A stretch of 64,000 nucleotides of DNA, from the NCBI RefSeq assembly GCF_014268595.2, contig NZ_CP077091.1:2440501-2504500 (forward strand). Reading direction: 5' to 3'. Origin of the DNA: Pseudomonas hamedanensis (GTDB lineage: Bacteria > Pseudomonadota > Gammaproteobacteria > Pseudomonadales > Pseudomonadaceae). Shown here piece by piece: positions 9,291-18,684 of this stretch; within the stretch, counting starts at the first letter, position 1; each line of letters begins with the position of its first letter. The notes under the pieces were generated by a model that was not told where the DNA came from, did not search any database, and worked only from the letters and a program-made list of their open reading frames with translations. Made by a program: the position numbers and the translations under genes.

Positions 9291-9692
9291 GGTCGTTTCT
9301 CTAATCTGTTCAGGCAGAAAGTGCTGGAACCGTCGTACCAACACGCAAAGGGTCTATTCCCATCCGGGGGACGCAAACCTGGCATCGTTTTATTCCGCGG
9401 CGCGACACGGCCGAAGGCTCTGGGTCGCGAAACGGCGGGTTATGGTGGCGAAGTTTGCCATAAACCCGAGGTTTTGGCGCCATTCCCAAGCACAACTGCC
9501 ATTCACTATATGAACTCAACTCTGTGGCGAGGGGATTTATCCCCGCTCGACTGCGAAGCAGTCGCCACCCCACCGCGCTCGGTATAACTGATGAACCGAG
9601 GTTGTAGGTTTTGGGGCGGCTTCGCCACCCGACGGGGATAAATCCCCTCGCCACAAAACCCGCTCCTACAGGGGATTGTGCAAGCCTGAAAA
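9291..9692. other. 402-base gene-free gap
   Basis: It holds the upstream region of the FabH-like gene (no promoter recognised with confidence), then a family-B REP doublet at 9523..9655, and ends at the hrpA stop. No ORF in it is credible. Confidence 0.7.
9523..9655. repeat. REP doublet, family B
   Basis: Inverted arms TGTGGCGAGGGGATTTATCC and its complement flank an inner region containing CTGCGAAGCAGTCGCC and GGCGGCTTCGCC. It is the same family as the loci at 13688, 29230 and inside 45729..45852. Confidence 0.9.
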
Positions 9693-12600
9693 TCAGGGCT
9701 CTACCTGGCTCCACTGTTTGTTCAGGCGCTTGTCGGAGATCGGTACTTTCGTGCCCAACTGCTGGGCAAACAGCGACACGCGGTATTCCTCCAGCCACCA
9801 GCGGTACAATTCCAGTTGCGGATCGCGTTTGCCTTCCTGCGCATGCTTGGCCGCGCGGGTCTGGTATTGCGCCCACAGGCCGGCGAGTTCGCCGCTCCAG
9901 ACCCGGTCCTTCTGTACTTGCGCGCCGAGTTTCTCGAAACGCTGCTCGACCGCTTTCAGATAACGCGGCAGTTCCTTGAGCCACTGCATCGGCGTTTCGC
10001 GGACGAAGCCCGGATAGACCAGATGGCCGATCTGCTGCTTGATGTCGTTGAGCGCCACTGCCTGAGCAAGATCGATCTTGCCCTTGAAGCGCTTTTGCAG
10101 GCCGTGCCAGATCTTGAGGATTTCCAGGGTCAACCGCGCCACGCGCTCGGCATGCTCGGTCCAGTTACCACGTTTGCGCTCGGCCAATGCCGCCAACCCG
10201 GCGCCGTCGCGGGGCAACGGGTCTTCGCCTTCGAGAATGCAGCTGTCGAGGCTGGCCAGCAAAATGTCTTCGATCAGCGCATCGACCCGGCCCAGTTCGC
10301 GATACAGCAGCCCCAGCTCGGTTTGCCCCGGCAACTTGCCACGCAGGAATTTCGCCGGCTCGGCCAGTTGTTGCATCAACAAGCGCTGCAAGGCACGGCG
10401 ATGCTGGAACTCGGCTTCGGCCGGGGTGGAGAAACGCCCTTCCTTGACCGTACCGCCCTCTTCCACCAGCGCCGGGTACACCGTCATCGACAGCCCGGCG
10501 ATCTTCTGCTGAGTCTTTTCCGCCACCGGCGCGAAGACTTTCGCCTCGACCGGTTGCTGACTTTTCGCACTCTGCGGCACCGCCAGTGCGGCCTGACTGG
10601 CTTCGGCAAAGCGTGCGGTCAGCTCGGCCAGATCGCGACCTTCACCGAGGAACTTGCCTTGGCCGTCGACGATTTCCAGGTTCATGCGCAGATGGCTTTC
10701 GACCTGTTGCGCAGCTTCCGCCCACGCTTCATCGCTGACCCGCGCGCCGGTCATGCGCAGCAGCTCGCGGCCGAGCGCTTGCGGCAGCGAGCCGTCGGCG
10801 AAGGTCATGCGCTGCAGCGCGGCTTTGATGAAGTCCGGCACCGGCACGAAGTTCTTGCGCAGGGCTTTCGGCAGGTTGCGCACCAGCGCAATGCACTTGG
10901 CCTCGATCAGCCCCGGCACCAGCCATTCCAGACGTTCCGGCGGCAGCATCGGCAGCAGCGGCGCCGGTACGCGCAAGGTCACGCCATCGCGCGGGTGATT
11001 CGGTTCGAAGTGGTAAGTCAGCGCCAGCTCCAGATCGCCGATATGCAGCGTATCCGGGTAATCGCGGGCGGTGACTTCGCTGGCCTCGCGGGCCAGCACG
11101 TCTTCTTCGCGCATGATCAACAACTGCGGGTCTTTCTGGCTGTTGACCTTGTACCAACTGTCGAAGGTCGCGGTCTGGTGGATCTCCGCCGGCAGACGCG
11201 CATCGTAGAAGGCGTACAAGGTTTCTTCGTCGGCGAGAATGTCGCGACGGCGAGCCTTGGCTTCCAGTTCGTCGAGCTGCTCGAGCAGTTTCTGATTGGC
11301 GCTCAGGCATTTGGCCCGCGACTGAATCTCGCCGCGCACCAGGCCTTCGCGGATAAACAGCTCACGCGAGACCACTGGGTCCACCGGACCGTAATGCACC
11401 GGACGACGACCGACCACGATCAACCCGAACAGGGTGATCTGCTCGTACGCCACGACCTGGCCGCGCTTCTTTTCCCAATGCGGTTCGAAGTGGTTTTTCT
11501 TGATCAGGTGCCCGGCCAGCGGTTCGATCCAGTCGGCGTCGATCTTGGCGACCATGCGCGCATAGAGCTTGGTGGTTTCCACCAGTTCGGCGGTCATCAA
11601 CCACTGCGGGCGCTTCTTGCCGATGCCTGAAGAGGGGTGAATCCAGAAGCGCCGCTGGCGCGCGCCGAGGTAATCGCCGTCCTCGGTTTTCTGACCGATC
11701 TGGCTGAGCAGACCGACCAGCACCGCTTTGTGCAGCTTCGGATAATCCGCCGGCTCTTTATTCAGGCTCAACTGCATGTCGCGGCAGATCAGGCTCAACT
11801 GGCGGTGAGAGTCGCGCCACTCGCGCAAACGCAAATAATTGAGGAAGTTCTTGCGGCACCAGTTGCGCAACGGGCTGGCGGTCAGCGCCTGGCGTTGCTC
11901 TTCGAAACCACGCCACAAATTGACCAGCCCGGCGAAATCCGAGTCAGGGTCCTTCCATTGCGCATGGGCCTGGTCGGCCGCTTGCTGACGCTCCGGCGGC
12001 CGCTCGCGCGGATCCTGAATCGACATGGCACTGGCGACGATCAGCACTTCCTGCAGACTGCCGAGTTTTGCCGCTTCGAGCAGCATGCGGCCCATGCGCG
12101 GATCCACCGGCAAGCGCGCCAACTGCCGACCGAGTGGCGTCAGTTGGCTGTTGCGATCCACCGCCGAAAGCTCTTGCAGCAAATTGAAGCCGTCGCTGAT
12201 CGCCTTGCCGTCCGGCGGCTCGATAAACGGGAACGCGGTAATTTCGCCGAGGCGCAGGTGCAGCATCTGCAAAATCACGGCGGCGAGGTTGGTGCGCAGA
12301 ATTTCCGGATCGGTGAATTCCGGACGACCGAGGAAATCTTCCTCGCTGTACAAACGCACGCAGATGCCCGGCTCGACCCGCCCGCAACGGCCCTTACGCT
12401 GATTAGCACTGGCCTGGGAAATCGCTTCGATCGGCAGACGCTGGACCTTGGCGCGGTAGCTGTAGCGGCTGATGCGCGCGGTGCCGCTGTCGATCACGTA
12501 GCGAATGCCCGGCACGGTCAGCGAGGTCTCGGCAACGTTGGTCGCCAGTACCACGCGGCGGCCCGGATGCGACTGGAAAATCCGCTGCTGTTCGGCCGGC

Positions 12601-13604
12601 GACAGGCGCGCGTACAGCGGCAGGATTTCGGTGTGTTTGAGCTGGGCCTTGCGCAGCATGTCGGCGGCGTCGCGAATCTCGCGCTCACCCGGCAGGAATA
12701 CCAACACATCACCGGGGCTGCGGCGCTCGCTACGCTCGTACGCAGCGATTTCGTCGAGGGTGGCGAGAATCGCTTGATCGACCGTCAAGTCATCCTCGAC
12801 GCGGTTGCCCTCCTCGTCCTGCTCCAGCGTCAGCGGGCGATACCAGGTGTCCACCGGGAAGGTACGGCCCGACACTTCGACAATGGGTGCATCGTCGAAA
12901 TGCCTGGAGAAGCGCTCCAGATCGATGGTCGCCGAAGTGATGATGACTTTCAGGTCGGGACGCCGCGGCAGCAGGGTTTTCAGATAGCCGAGAAGGAAGT
13001 CGATGTTGAGGCTGCGCTCGTGGGCTTCGTCGACGATGATCGTGTCGTAGCGTTCGAGGTAGCGGTCGTTCTGGGTTTCCGCGAGCAGGATGCCGTCGGT
13101 CATCAGCTTGATCAGGGTGTTGGCATCGCTCTGGTCTTCAAAGCGCACCTGATAGCCGACCAGCGCACCGAGCGGCGTGCCAAGCTCCTCGGCAACGCGA
13201 CTGGCAACGCTGCGCGCGGCGATCCGACGCGGCTGGGTATGGCCAATCAGGCCATGCTGACCGCGACCGATCTCCAGACAGATTTTCGGCAACTGCGTGG
13301 TTTTGCCCGAACCGGTTTCGCCGGCGATGATCAGCACCTGATGTTGCTCAAGGGCCTTTTTGATCTCGTCGCGCTTGGCTGCAATCGGCAAACTGTCGTC
13401 GTAACGAATCACCGGCAGGCTGGCGCGGCGCGCCAGCACCTGATCACAGGACGCCTGCATGCGCGTCACCCACTGCGCCAGTTTGGCTTCGTCGGGTTTC
13501 TTGCGCAGCTCAAGCAACTGCCGCCGCAGCCGGTGACGGTCGGCGAGCATGGCGTGATCGAGATTTTTCAGCAGTTTGTCGATGGAGGGCGATTCGTCGG
13601 TCAT
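9693..13604 (-). CDS. hrpA: ATP-dependent RNA helicase HrpA
   Basis: A 1303-residue DEAH-box helicase, the same size as E. coli HrpA (1300), acting in the cytoplasm on RNA and implicated in ribosome rescue and mRNA processing. Motif I (GETGSGKTTQ), Ia (TQPRRIAA), II (DEAH), III (SATID) and VI (QRKGRCGRV) are intact in residues ~60-450. The C-terminal half has the HrpA-specific extension, with WHGLQKRFKGKIDLAQA and PMQWLKELPRYL. The ATG at 13604 is chosen by length and by MTDESPSIDKL; a longer in-frame start at 13664 looks spurious. REP doublets flank both ends. Confidence 0.96.
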   Translation of the reverse strand: MTDESPSIDKLLKNLDHAMLADRHRLRRQLLELRKKPDEAKLAQWVTRMQASCDQVLARRASLPVIRYDDSLPIAAKRDEIKKALEQHQVLIIAGETGSGKTTQLPKICLEIGRGQHGLIGHTQPRRIAARSVASRVAEELGTPLGALVGYQVRFEDQSDANTLIKLMTDGILLAETQNDRYLERYDTIIVDEAHERSLNIDFLLGYLKTLLPRRPDLKVIITSATIDLERFSRHFDDAPIVEVSGRTFPVDTWYRPLTLEQDEEGNRVEDDLTVDQAILATLDEIAAYERSERRSPGDVLVFLPGEREIRDAADMLRKAQLKHTEILPLYARLSPAEQQRIFQSHPGRRVVLATNVAETSLTVPGIRYVIDSGTARISRYSYRAKVQRLPIEAISQASANQRKGRCGRVEPGICVRLYSEEDFLGRPEFTDPEILRTNLAAVILQMLHLRLGEITAFPFIEPPDGKAISDGFNLLQELSAVDRNSQLTPLGRQLARLPVDPRMGRMLLEAAKLGSLQEVLIVASAMSIQDPRERPPERQQAADQAHAQWKDPDSDFAGLVNLWRGFEEQRQALTASPLRNWCRKNFLNYLRLREWRDSHRQLSLICRDMQLSLNKEPADYPKLHKAVLVGLLSQIGQKTEDGDYLGARQRRFWIHPSSGIGKKRPQWLMTAELVETTKLYARMVAKIDADWIEPLAGHLIKKNHFEPHWEKKRGQVVAYEQITLFGLIVVGRRPVHYGPVDPVVSRELFIREGLVRGEIQSRAKCLSANQKLLEQLDELEAKARRRDILADEETLYAFYDARLPAEIHQTATFDSWYKVNSQKDPQLLIMREEDVLAREASEVTARDYPDTLHIGDLELALTYHFEPNHPRDGVTLRVPAPLLPMLPPERLEWLVPGLIEAKCIALVRNLPKALRKNFVPVPDFIKAALQRMTFADGSLPQALGRELLRMTGARVSDEAWAEAAQQVESHLRMNLEIVDGQGKFLGEGRDLAELTARFAEASQAALAVPQSAKSQQPVEAKVFAPVAEKTQQKIAGLSMTVYPALVEEGGTVKEGRFSTPAEAEFQHRRALQRLLMQQLAEPAKFLRGKLPGQTELGLLYRELGRVDALIEDILLASLDSCILEGEDPLPRDGAGLAALAERKRGNWTEHAERVARLTLEILKIWHGLQKRFKGKIDLAQAVALNDIKQQIGHLVYPGFVRETPMQWLKELPRYLKAVEQRFEKLGAQVQKDRVWSGELAGLWAQYQTRAAKHAQEGKRDPQLELYRWWLEEYRVSLFAQQLGTKVPISDKRLNKQWSQVEP

Positions 13605-13687
13605 CGGGTAGGCAATTCGGTCGTCTATTTGTGCAGGGGGCGGATTGTCGCAGATTTGCGGCACCGAACACGACTGTGAGGTGCTCT

Positions 13688-13820
13688 TGTGGCGAGGGGA
13701 TTTATCCCCGATCGGCTGCGCAGCAGTCGCCGACTGGATATCAACGTCGATCTGAAGCGTCTGAGTTGAATGGTTTTGGGGGTGCTTCGCACCCCATCGG
13801 GGATAAATCCCCTCGCCACA
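13688..13820. repeat. REP doublet, family B
   Basis: TGTGGCGAGGGGATTTATCC and its inverse flank GGCTGCGCAGCAGTCGCC and GGTGCTTCGCACC segments. It lies between the hrpA start and the aceK stop. Confidence 0.9.
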
Positions 13821-13836
13821 ATGTATTCAGGGGGAT

Positions 13837-15558
13837 TTATTCGTTATCAAGGCCCTTGCGCCGATACGGGAACACGTCGATGACTTTACCGGCACGAATC
13901 GCCTCTTGCAGGCTCTTCCAGTAGTCGGCGTTGTACAACTCGCCATGCAACTGATCGAACAGCTTGCGCTGCCCGGCGTCGGCAAACAGAAACGGCGGGA
14001 ACTCCTCGGGAAACACATCCAGCGGCCCGATCGAATACCACGGCTCAGAGGCCATTTCGTCTTCCGGTGTGCGCGGTGCCGGGATGTGGCGAAAATTGGC
14101 TTCGGTCAGAAAGCAGATTTCGTCGTAGTCATAAAACACCACTCGGCCGTGGCGGGTGACGCCGAAGTTTTTCAGCAGCATGTCGCCGGGGAAAATATTC
14201 GCCGCCGCCAATTGCTTGATCGCCAGACCGTAGTCCTCAAGCGCTTCACGTACCTGCGCGTCGTTGGCGTTTTCCAGATAAAGGTTGAGCGGGGTCATCC
14301 GGCGCTCGGTCCAGCAGTGGCGGATCAGCACGCTTTCGCCTTCGACCGAGACCGTGGACGGCGCGACTTCGAGCAATTCCTCGAGGCATGCCGGATCGAA
14401 TTTGCTCAGCGGAAAACGAAAATCGGCGAACTCCTGGGTATCGGCCATGCGGCCGACCCGGTCGACACTTTTCACCAGTCGATACTTCTCGATGACCGTG
14501 GCGCGGTCGACGTTTTTCGAGGGGGAAAAACGATCCTTGATGATCTTGAACACGGTATTGAAGCCCGGCAGGGTAAACACGCTCATGACCATGCCACGCA
14601 CGCCCGGGGCCATGATGAATTGGTCGTCGGTGTTGGCCAGGTGATTGATCAGCGCGCGGTAAAATTCCGACTTGCCATGCTTGTAGAAGCCGATCGAGGT
14701 GTACAGCTCGGCGATGTGCTTGCCGGGCAGAATGCGCCGCAGAAACCCGATAAATTCCGCCGGCACCGGCACGTCGACCATGAAATAGGAGCGGGTGAAG
14801 GAGAAGATGATCGACACGTCGGCTTCGTCGGTGATCAACGCGTCGATCTGAATCCCGCGCCCCTCGCGATGCAACAGCGGAATCACCAGCGGCCACTGTT
14901 CGTCGCGGGTGTAGATGCGCCCGACGAGGTACGCGCCCTTGTTGCGGTACAGCACCGAGGAAAACAGCTCGACGCTCAATTCCGGGTCCTTGCACACCCA
15001 GTCCGGCAGGTTTTCACGCAGTTGCGCTTCGAGGCGATGCACGTCGCCTGGCAGGTCGGCGTAATCCTCGCTGAAGCGATAGTCGGCGAAAATACTCGCA
15101 AGCATCGCCGATAACTGCCCCTGCGGCTTGTATGTGCGCGTTTGCGCAGCCCGGGCACGACGCAGGCTCGGACGCGTGGTGTGGATGAACATGCAGCCGT
15201 CGCTGATCAGGTCGTGGCTGAACAGCCCGCAGAAGATCGAGTTGTACCAGGTCTCGGACAGTTCATCGTCGAAGCGCAGGTCGATGACACTGATATAGGC
15301 GCTTTTCACCAGCGGCCAGCAGCTGACATTCATCAACGTCTCGTCATCAAAATACTCGCGCAGGCGGGTGATGGTTTCGCCGACCTTTTCCTCGTAGAGG
15401 TTGATCCGCGCCGCCGATGCGGTTTGTATTTCCTGCCAGCGCGCCTGCTCGAAACGCTCCCGGGCGCCGTCGGTGATCCGGCGGAAATGCTCGCGGTAAT
15501 CGTCAAAGCCATCGAGGATCATGCGGGCGATGTCGGTGGCTGGCCATTGCTGCGGCAT
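13837..15558 (-). CDS. aceK: isocitrate dehydrogenase kinase/phosphatase
   Basis: A 573-residue bifunctional enzyme that phosphorylates and dephosphorylates isocitrate dehydrogenase, setting flux between the TCA cycle and the glyoxylate shunt. Family landmarks are [18 protein letters not shown], the [11 protein letters not shown] region and the catalytic [18 protein letters not shown]. Length is typical. The ATG at 15558 begins [15 protein letters not shown]; a 26-residue extension upstream is not family-like. As usual in Pseudomonas, it is not linked to aceA/aceB here. The gap to the divergent EamA gene is ~200 bases and must hold promoters for both. Confidence 0.96.
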   Translation of the reverse strand: MPQQWPATDIARMILDGFDDYREHFRRITDGARERFEQARWQEIQTASAARINLYEEKVGETITRLREYFDDETLMNVSCWPLVKSAYISVIDLRFDDELSETWYNSIFCGLFSHDLISDGCMFIHTTRPSLRRARAAQTRTYKPQGQLSAMLASIFADYRFSEDYADLPGDVHRLEAQLRENLPDWVCKDPELSVELFSSVLYRNKGAYLVGRIYTRDEQWPLVIPLLHREGRGIQIDALITDEADVSIIFSFTRSYFMVDVPVPAEFIGFLRRILPGKHIAELYTSIGFYKHGKSEFYRALINHLANTDDQFIMAPGVRGMVMSVFTLPGFNTVFKIIKDRFSPSKNVDRATVIEKYRLVKSVDRVGRMADTQEFADFRFPLSKFDPACLEELLEVAPSTVSVEGESVLIRHCWTERRMTPLNLYLENANDAQVREALEDYGLAIKQLAAANIFPGDMLLKNFGVTRHGRVVFYDYDEICFLTEANFRHIPAPRTPEDEMASEPWYSIGPLDVFPEEFPPFLFADAGQRKLFDQLHGELYNADYWKSLQEAIRAGKVIDVFPYRRKGLDNE

Positions 15559-15756
15559 AGATGAAACCTCTGCGTGCGCTCGAAAGCTTGAGCTTAGCCA
15601 CGGAACGGGCCTTTGGAGAAGTGCAATATCGGCCAAAAGCCGAACCCGGACGTACGGTGCGGGATTTTTCGCCGAGACAATTAATTGCCCGAATTACGGT
15701 TGCCATCGTCAGGTCCCTCGGCAACACTCTCGTCCCGATCAAGCCAGGAGCCGCCC

Positions 15757-16665
15757 GTGAGCCCCGTCGATATTTTCCGCATGTTGTCGCTGGCCGCTAT
15801 ATGGGGCGCGAGTTTTCTGTTCATGCGCATTATTGCGCCAGTGATCGGCACGATTCCGACCGGTTTTTTCCGCGTGTCGATCGCCGCCGCAGGCCTGCTG
15901 GTGATTCTGGGCCTGATGCGCATCAGCTGGGATTTCAAGGGCAAGCTGAAAACCGTGATGTTGCTGGGCGTGATCAATTCGGCGATCCCGGCAACGCTGT
16001 ACTCGGTGGCCGCGCAAGTGCTGCCGGCCGGGTATTCGGCGATTTTCAACGCCACCACGCCGCTGATGGGCGTGCTGATTGGCGGACTGTTTTTCAGTGA
16101 AAAACTCTCGGCGGCGAAATTGGCGGGCGTGTTCCTCGGTCTGTTCGGGGTCGGCGTGCTGACCCGTGCCGGGCCGGTGGCGTTCGATCTGCAACTGCTG
16201 CTGGGGGCGGTCGCCTGCCTGCTGGCGACTACCTGCTACGGTTTCGCCGGATTCCTCGCACGGCGCTGGCTGGATCAGGCGGGCGGGCTGGACAGCCGTC
16301 TGTCGGCGCTGGGCAGTATGCTGGGCGCAACGTTGTTTTTGCTGCCGTTGTTCGGTTATAGCGTCATCAGCGCTCCGCCGGTCAGTTGGGGCGGCTGGAG
16401 CGTCTGGCTGTCGCTGCTCGGTCTGGGCCTGGGCTGTACCGCGTTTGCCTACATCATTTATTTCCGCCTGCTCAGCTCGATCGGCCCGGTAAAGTCGATG
16501 ACCGTGACCTTCATGATCCCGCCGTTTGGCGTGTTGTGGGGGGCGTTGTTGCTCGATGAGCCGCTGTCGATGGCGCATGTTTATGGTGGGGTGTTGATTG
16601 CGCTGGCGCTGTGGCTGGTGTTGAAGCCGGCAGTGGTGAAGCCTGCAGAAGTTATGAATCGGTAA
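15757..16665 (+). CDS. EamA/DMT-family transporter
   Basis: A 302-residue inner-membrane protein with ten predicted hydrophobic helices in two EamA repeats; the first opens with AAIWGASFLFMRIIAPVIG and the second holds YIIYFRLLSSIGPVKSMTVTFMIPPFGVLWGALLLDEP. The GTG at 15757 has AGGAG six bases upstream. Family members export amino acids, metabolites or drugs. The gene is convergent with a second, only distantly similar EamA gene. The substrate is unknown. Confidence 0.88.
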   Translation: MSPVDIFRMLSLAAIWGASFLFMRIIAPVIGTIPTGFFRVSIAAAGLLVILGLMRISWDFKGKLKTVMLLGVINSAIPATLYSVAAQVLPAGYSAIFNATTPLMGVLIGGLFFSEKLSAAKLAGVFLGLFGVGVLTRAGPVAFDLQLLLGAVACLLATTCYGFAGFLARRWLDQAGGLDSRLSALGSMLGATLFLLPLFGYSVISAPPVSWGGWSVWLSLLGLGLGCTAFAYIIYFRLLSSIGPVKSMTVTFMIPPFGVLWGALLLDEPLSMAHVYGGVLIALALWLVLKPAVVKPAEVMNR

Positions 16666-16684
16666 TCTGCTTTGTTTATAGAAT

Positions 16685-16757
16685 CGCCATCGCGAGCAGG
16701 CTCACTCCTACAGGGGAATGCATTCCAACTGTAAGAGTGAGCCTGCTCGCGATGGCG
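16685..16757. repeat. REP doublet, family A, short spacer
   Basis: Inverted CGCCATCGCGAGCAGGCTCAC units flank a ~20-base spacer between the convergent EamA genes. Confidence 0.88.
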
Positions 16758-16784
16758 CCCGAACAGCCACCGCCTATCTTTCCG

Positions 16785-17648
16785 CTATCCGGTTTTACGG
16801 AACACAAATGCCAACCCAACAATAATCAACACCATCCCCAACACACTCAACGCCGCCAGCCGATTACCAAAAATCAGGTAATCCATCACCGCTGTCACCG
16901 CCGGCACCAGATAGAACAGGCTGGTGACGTTGACCAGGTTACCCCGCGCGATCAGGCGATACAGCAACAGCGTCGCCAGCACCGAGACGACCAGACCCAT
17001 CCACAAAACCGGCACGACAAAACCGCTGCTGTGCTCGAAGTGGAATGGCTGAAACGGTACGAAAACCGCGCACAGCAGCAACCCGGCCAGATACTGCACC
17101 GGCAGCGTGCCGAGGGGATTGTCGGTGATGCGTTTCTGCATGATCGAGCCGAGTGTCATGCTCGCCAGCGCCAGCAGTCCGAACAACATTCCCGCCCAAG
17201 ACATGCCGGCCAGACCGATGCCCTGATAAACCACCATGATCAGCCCCGCCAACCCCAGCGCCAGTCCGAACATCCGGCTGGCCGAGCGCTGCCGTTCCAT
17301 CAGCACCACCGTCAGGATCGGCTGCACGCCCATGATCGTCGCCATCACCCCCGGGGTGACTTTGCTGTTCAGGGCCAGCAGATAAAAGATCTGATAGGCC
17401 CCAAGCAACACCAGCCCCGTGGCGATCGCAAACAGCATCGGTTTGCCGCCCTTGGGCCACCTCAATTTCAGCAGCGGCGCCAGCAGCAACAGCCCGCACA
17501 GCGCGATTGCGAAGCGAATCAGTAGAAAGGCAAAGGGCGAAGCATGGGCCAGGCCCCATTTTGAGAAAATCGCCCCGCTGCTCCACAGCAGAACGAACAG
17601 GCTCGTGGACGCCGCCGCGAGCGCGGATTGTTTCGAAAGGACAAACAT
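16785..17648 (-). CDS. EamA/DMT-family transporter
   Basis: A 287-residue inner-membrane protein with ten hydrophobic segments and two EamA repeats (LLWSSGAIFSKWGL in the first; SLFYLVPAVTAVMDYLIFGN in the second). The ATG at 17648 is preceded by AGGTGG at ideal spacing; a GTG three codons earlier is less likely. It faces the other EamA gene across a REP doublet. Exported substrate unknown. Confidence 0.86.
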   Translation of the reverse strand: MFVLSKQSALAAASTSLFVLLWSSGAIFSKWGLAHASPFAFLLIRFAIALCGLLLLAPLLKLRWPKGGKPMLFAIATGLVLLGAYQIFYLLALNSKVTPGVMATIMGVQPILTVVLMERQRSASRMFGLALGLAGLIMVVYQGIGLAGMSWAGMLFGLLALASMTLGSIMQKRITDNPLGTLPVQYLAGLLLCAVFVPFQPFHFEHSSGFVVPVLWMGLVVSVLATLLLYRLIARGNLVNVTSLFYLVPAVTAVMDYLIFGNRLAALSVLGMVLIIVGLAFVFRKTG

Positions 17649-18096
17649 GAATACCACCTGTAGTCAGGCAAATAGCCAATTCAGCCGAAGCTGAAATTCA
17701 GTAGTTTTTTTGTGGCGGGCGCGGGAGTCGGCAGAAACGGCCGATCAGCCCGGAACACCAACGCCCGGCGGCGCTACGACTGCGCACACCGGCGTGCTAC
17801 TGACAGGTGGTGGGTAATGGCTGATCTGCACAGGCTGCTGATTCCCGCACGGCACGACGCCAGCGTTGACCGCTGAATCGACTACCGCGTTGATGAGGGA
17901 TGCAGGCATGGATACAGATCTTCATTGAGAGATGAAAGCGTGAGCACGGCGGCTCGCGCGAGCTGACTATAACCAGCGCAGGACACAGATTGCAATGACT
18001 TGGGCAAAGGGCCGGTAGCGACAGTGCGGCGCTGGGTGATTAGGGTGATTGGCGGTGACAGCGGATTGTCAGGAGACATGGAATGCACGGGATTAC
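17649..18096. other. 448-base gap, no gene supported
   Basis: The left end has a small TTCAGC/GCTGAA hairpin (17680..17695) followed, nine bases later, by a T7 run; this is upstream of the EamA gene, so its role is unclear. Short ORFs on both strands lack ribosome sites and family-like sequence. Composition becomes less GC-rich towards 18000, where an accessory islet seems to begin. Confidence 0.5.
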
Positions 18097-18486
18097 ATGC
18101 CAAGGGAACGGACGTATTTGCGGTATCAGTGGTATCGGTCAGAGGCGCGGAAGCGGGCAGCTTCGCATCTCGCCTGCTTACAGGGTCAACTCAAGACGGC
18201 CGACGCTTCGATTATGGATTTATCCCTGATTCGATTCGAACCTATAAACAGGCAGGCGCTGAATGCCTTGGAACTATGGGAAGCCCCATACTTTTCCTGG
18301 CATGAAGTCATCGCATGGAAAGCGCGTGAGCCACGCTCCCAGGATTTCTCTATCTGGTTCGATGGGCTGCTCTGCGGCCTGTGCTTTGCGAACCCGAACA
18401 ATAGTCGACGAAGAACAAAACCTTGGAGAATCCAGTACTGTGAAAACCAATCAGTTAATAACCAAAACGGGAGGGGCTATGAGTAA
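18097..18486 (+). CDS. hypothetical protein, possibly a truncated acetyltransferase-like gene
   Basis: A 129-residue frame I cannot place firmly. The middle (LNALELWEAPYFSWHEV, then IWFDGLLCGLCFANPNN) is protein-like, hydrophobic and consistent in codon use. The last ~20 residues (TKPWRIQYCENQSVNNQNG) look like junk read-through, as if a deletion or frameshift removed the rest. The resemblance of the middle to N-terminal parts of GNAT-like proteins is only my impression. The start is uncertain: ATG 18097, or an internal ATG at 18214. The end overlaps the next small gene by 8 bases. Composition is AT-richer than the neighbours, suggesting acquired DNA. Confidence 0.4.
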   Translation: MPRERTYLRYQWYRSEARKRAASHLACLQGQLKTADASIMDLSLIRFEPINRQALNALELWEAPYFSWHEVIAWKAREPRSQDFSIWFDGLLCGLCFANPNNSRRRTKPWRIQYCENQSVNNQNGRGYE

Positions 18487-18640
18487 ATCAAGAAAAAGAC
18501 CTCCCGAGACGATAGTCAGGTCGCTGAAAACCAAAGGATCGGCTGATCGTGCATTGACAGCCAGTCAACGGCGTCTTTTGCAACTGGTAATCAACGGCAT
18601 CGAAGACGAGCCCTGTGTGCTTGCTGCTGGCCGACTCTGA
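18479..18640 (+). CDS. small basic protein, 53 residues
   Basis: The ATG follows a strong Shine-Dalgarno (GGGAGGGGCT), and the gene ends two bases before a classic terminator, so it is probably expressed. The protein begins MSKSRKRPPETIVRSLKTKG and is Lys/Arg-rich in its first half, followed by one amphipathic helix (SQRRLLQLVINGIEDE). No domain is recognised; it is too short for a confident fold. It overlaps the preceding doubtful ORF, and the two may form an accessory gene pair of which the first is damaged. Confidence 0.6.
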   Translation: MSKSRKRPPETIVRSLKTKGSADRALTASQRRLLQLVINGIEDEPCVLAAGRL

Positions 18641-18670
18641 AAAAAACCGCTCCAAAGGAGCGGTTTTTTA
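18641..18670. terminator. bidirectional intrinsic terminator
   Basis: CCGCTCC-AAA-GGAGCGG is flanked by A6 on the left and T6 on the right, serving the 53-residue gene on + and the lpxO-like gene on -. Confidence 0.9.
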
Positions 18671-18684
18671 TTTCTGGTCCGACT

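Noticed and set aside
9816..13679. Very long antisense ORFs (604 and 680 residues) opposite hrpA
   Set aside because: They are mirror frames of a GC-rich gene, have Arg/Gln/His-rich composition and no domain; hrpA is complete on the other strand.
17882..18103. 73-residue minus-strand ORF in the gap before the islet
   Set aside because: No ribosome site and a composition expected by chance.
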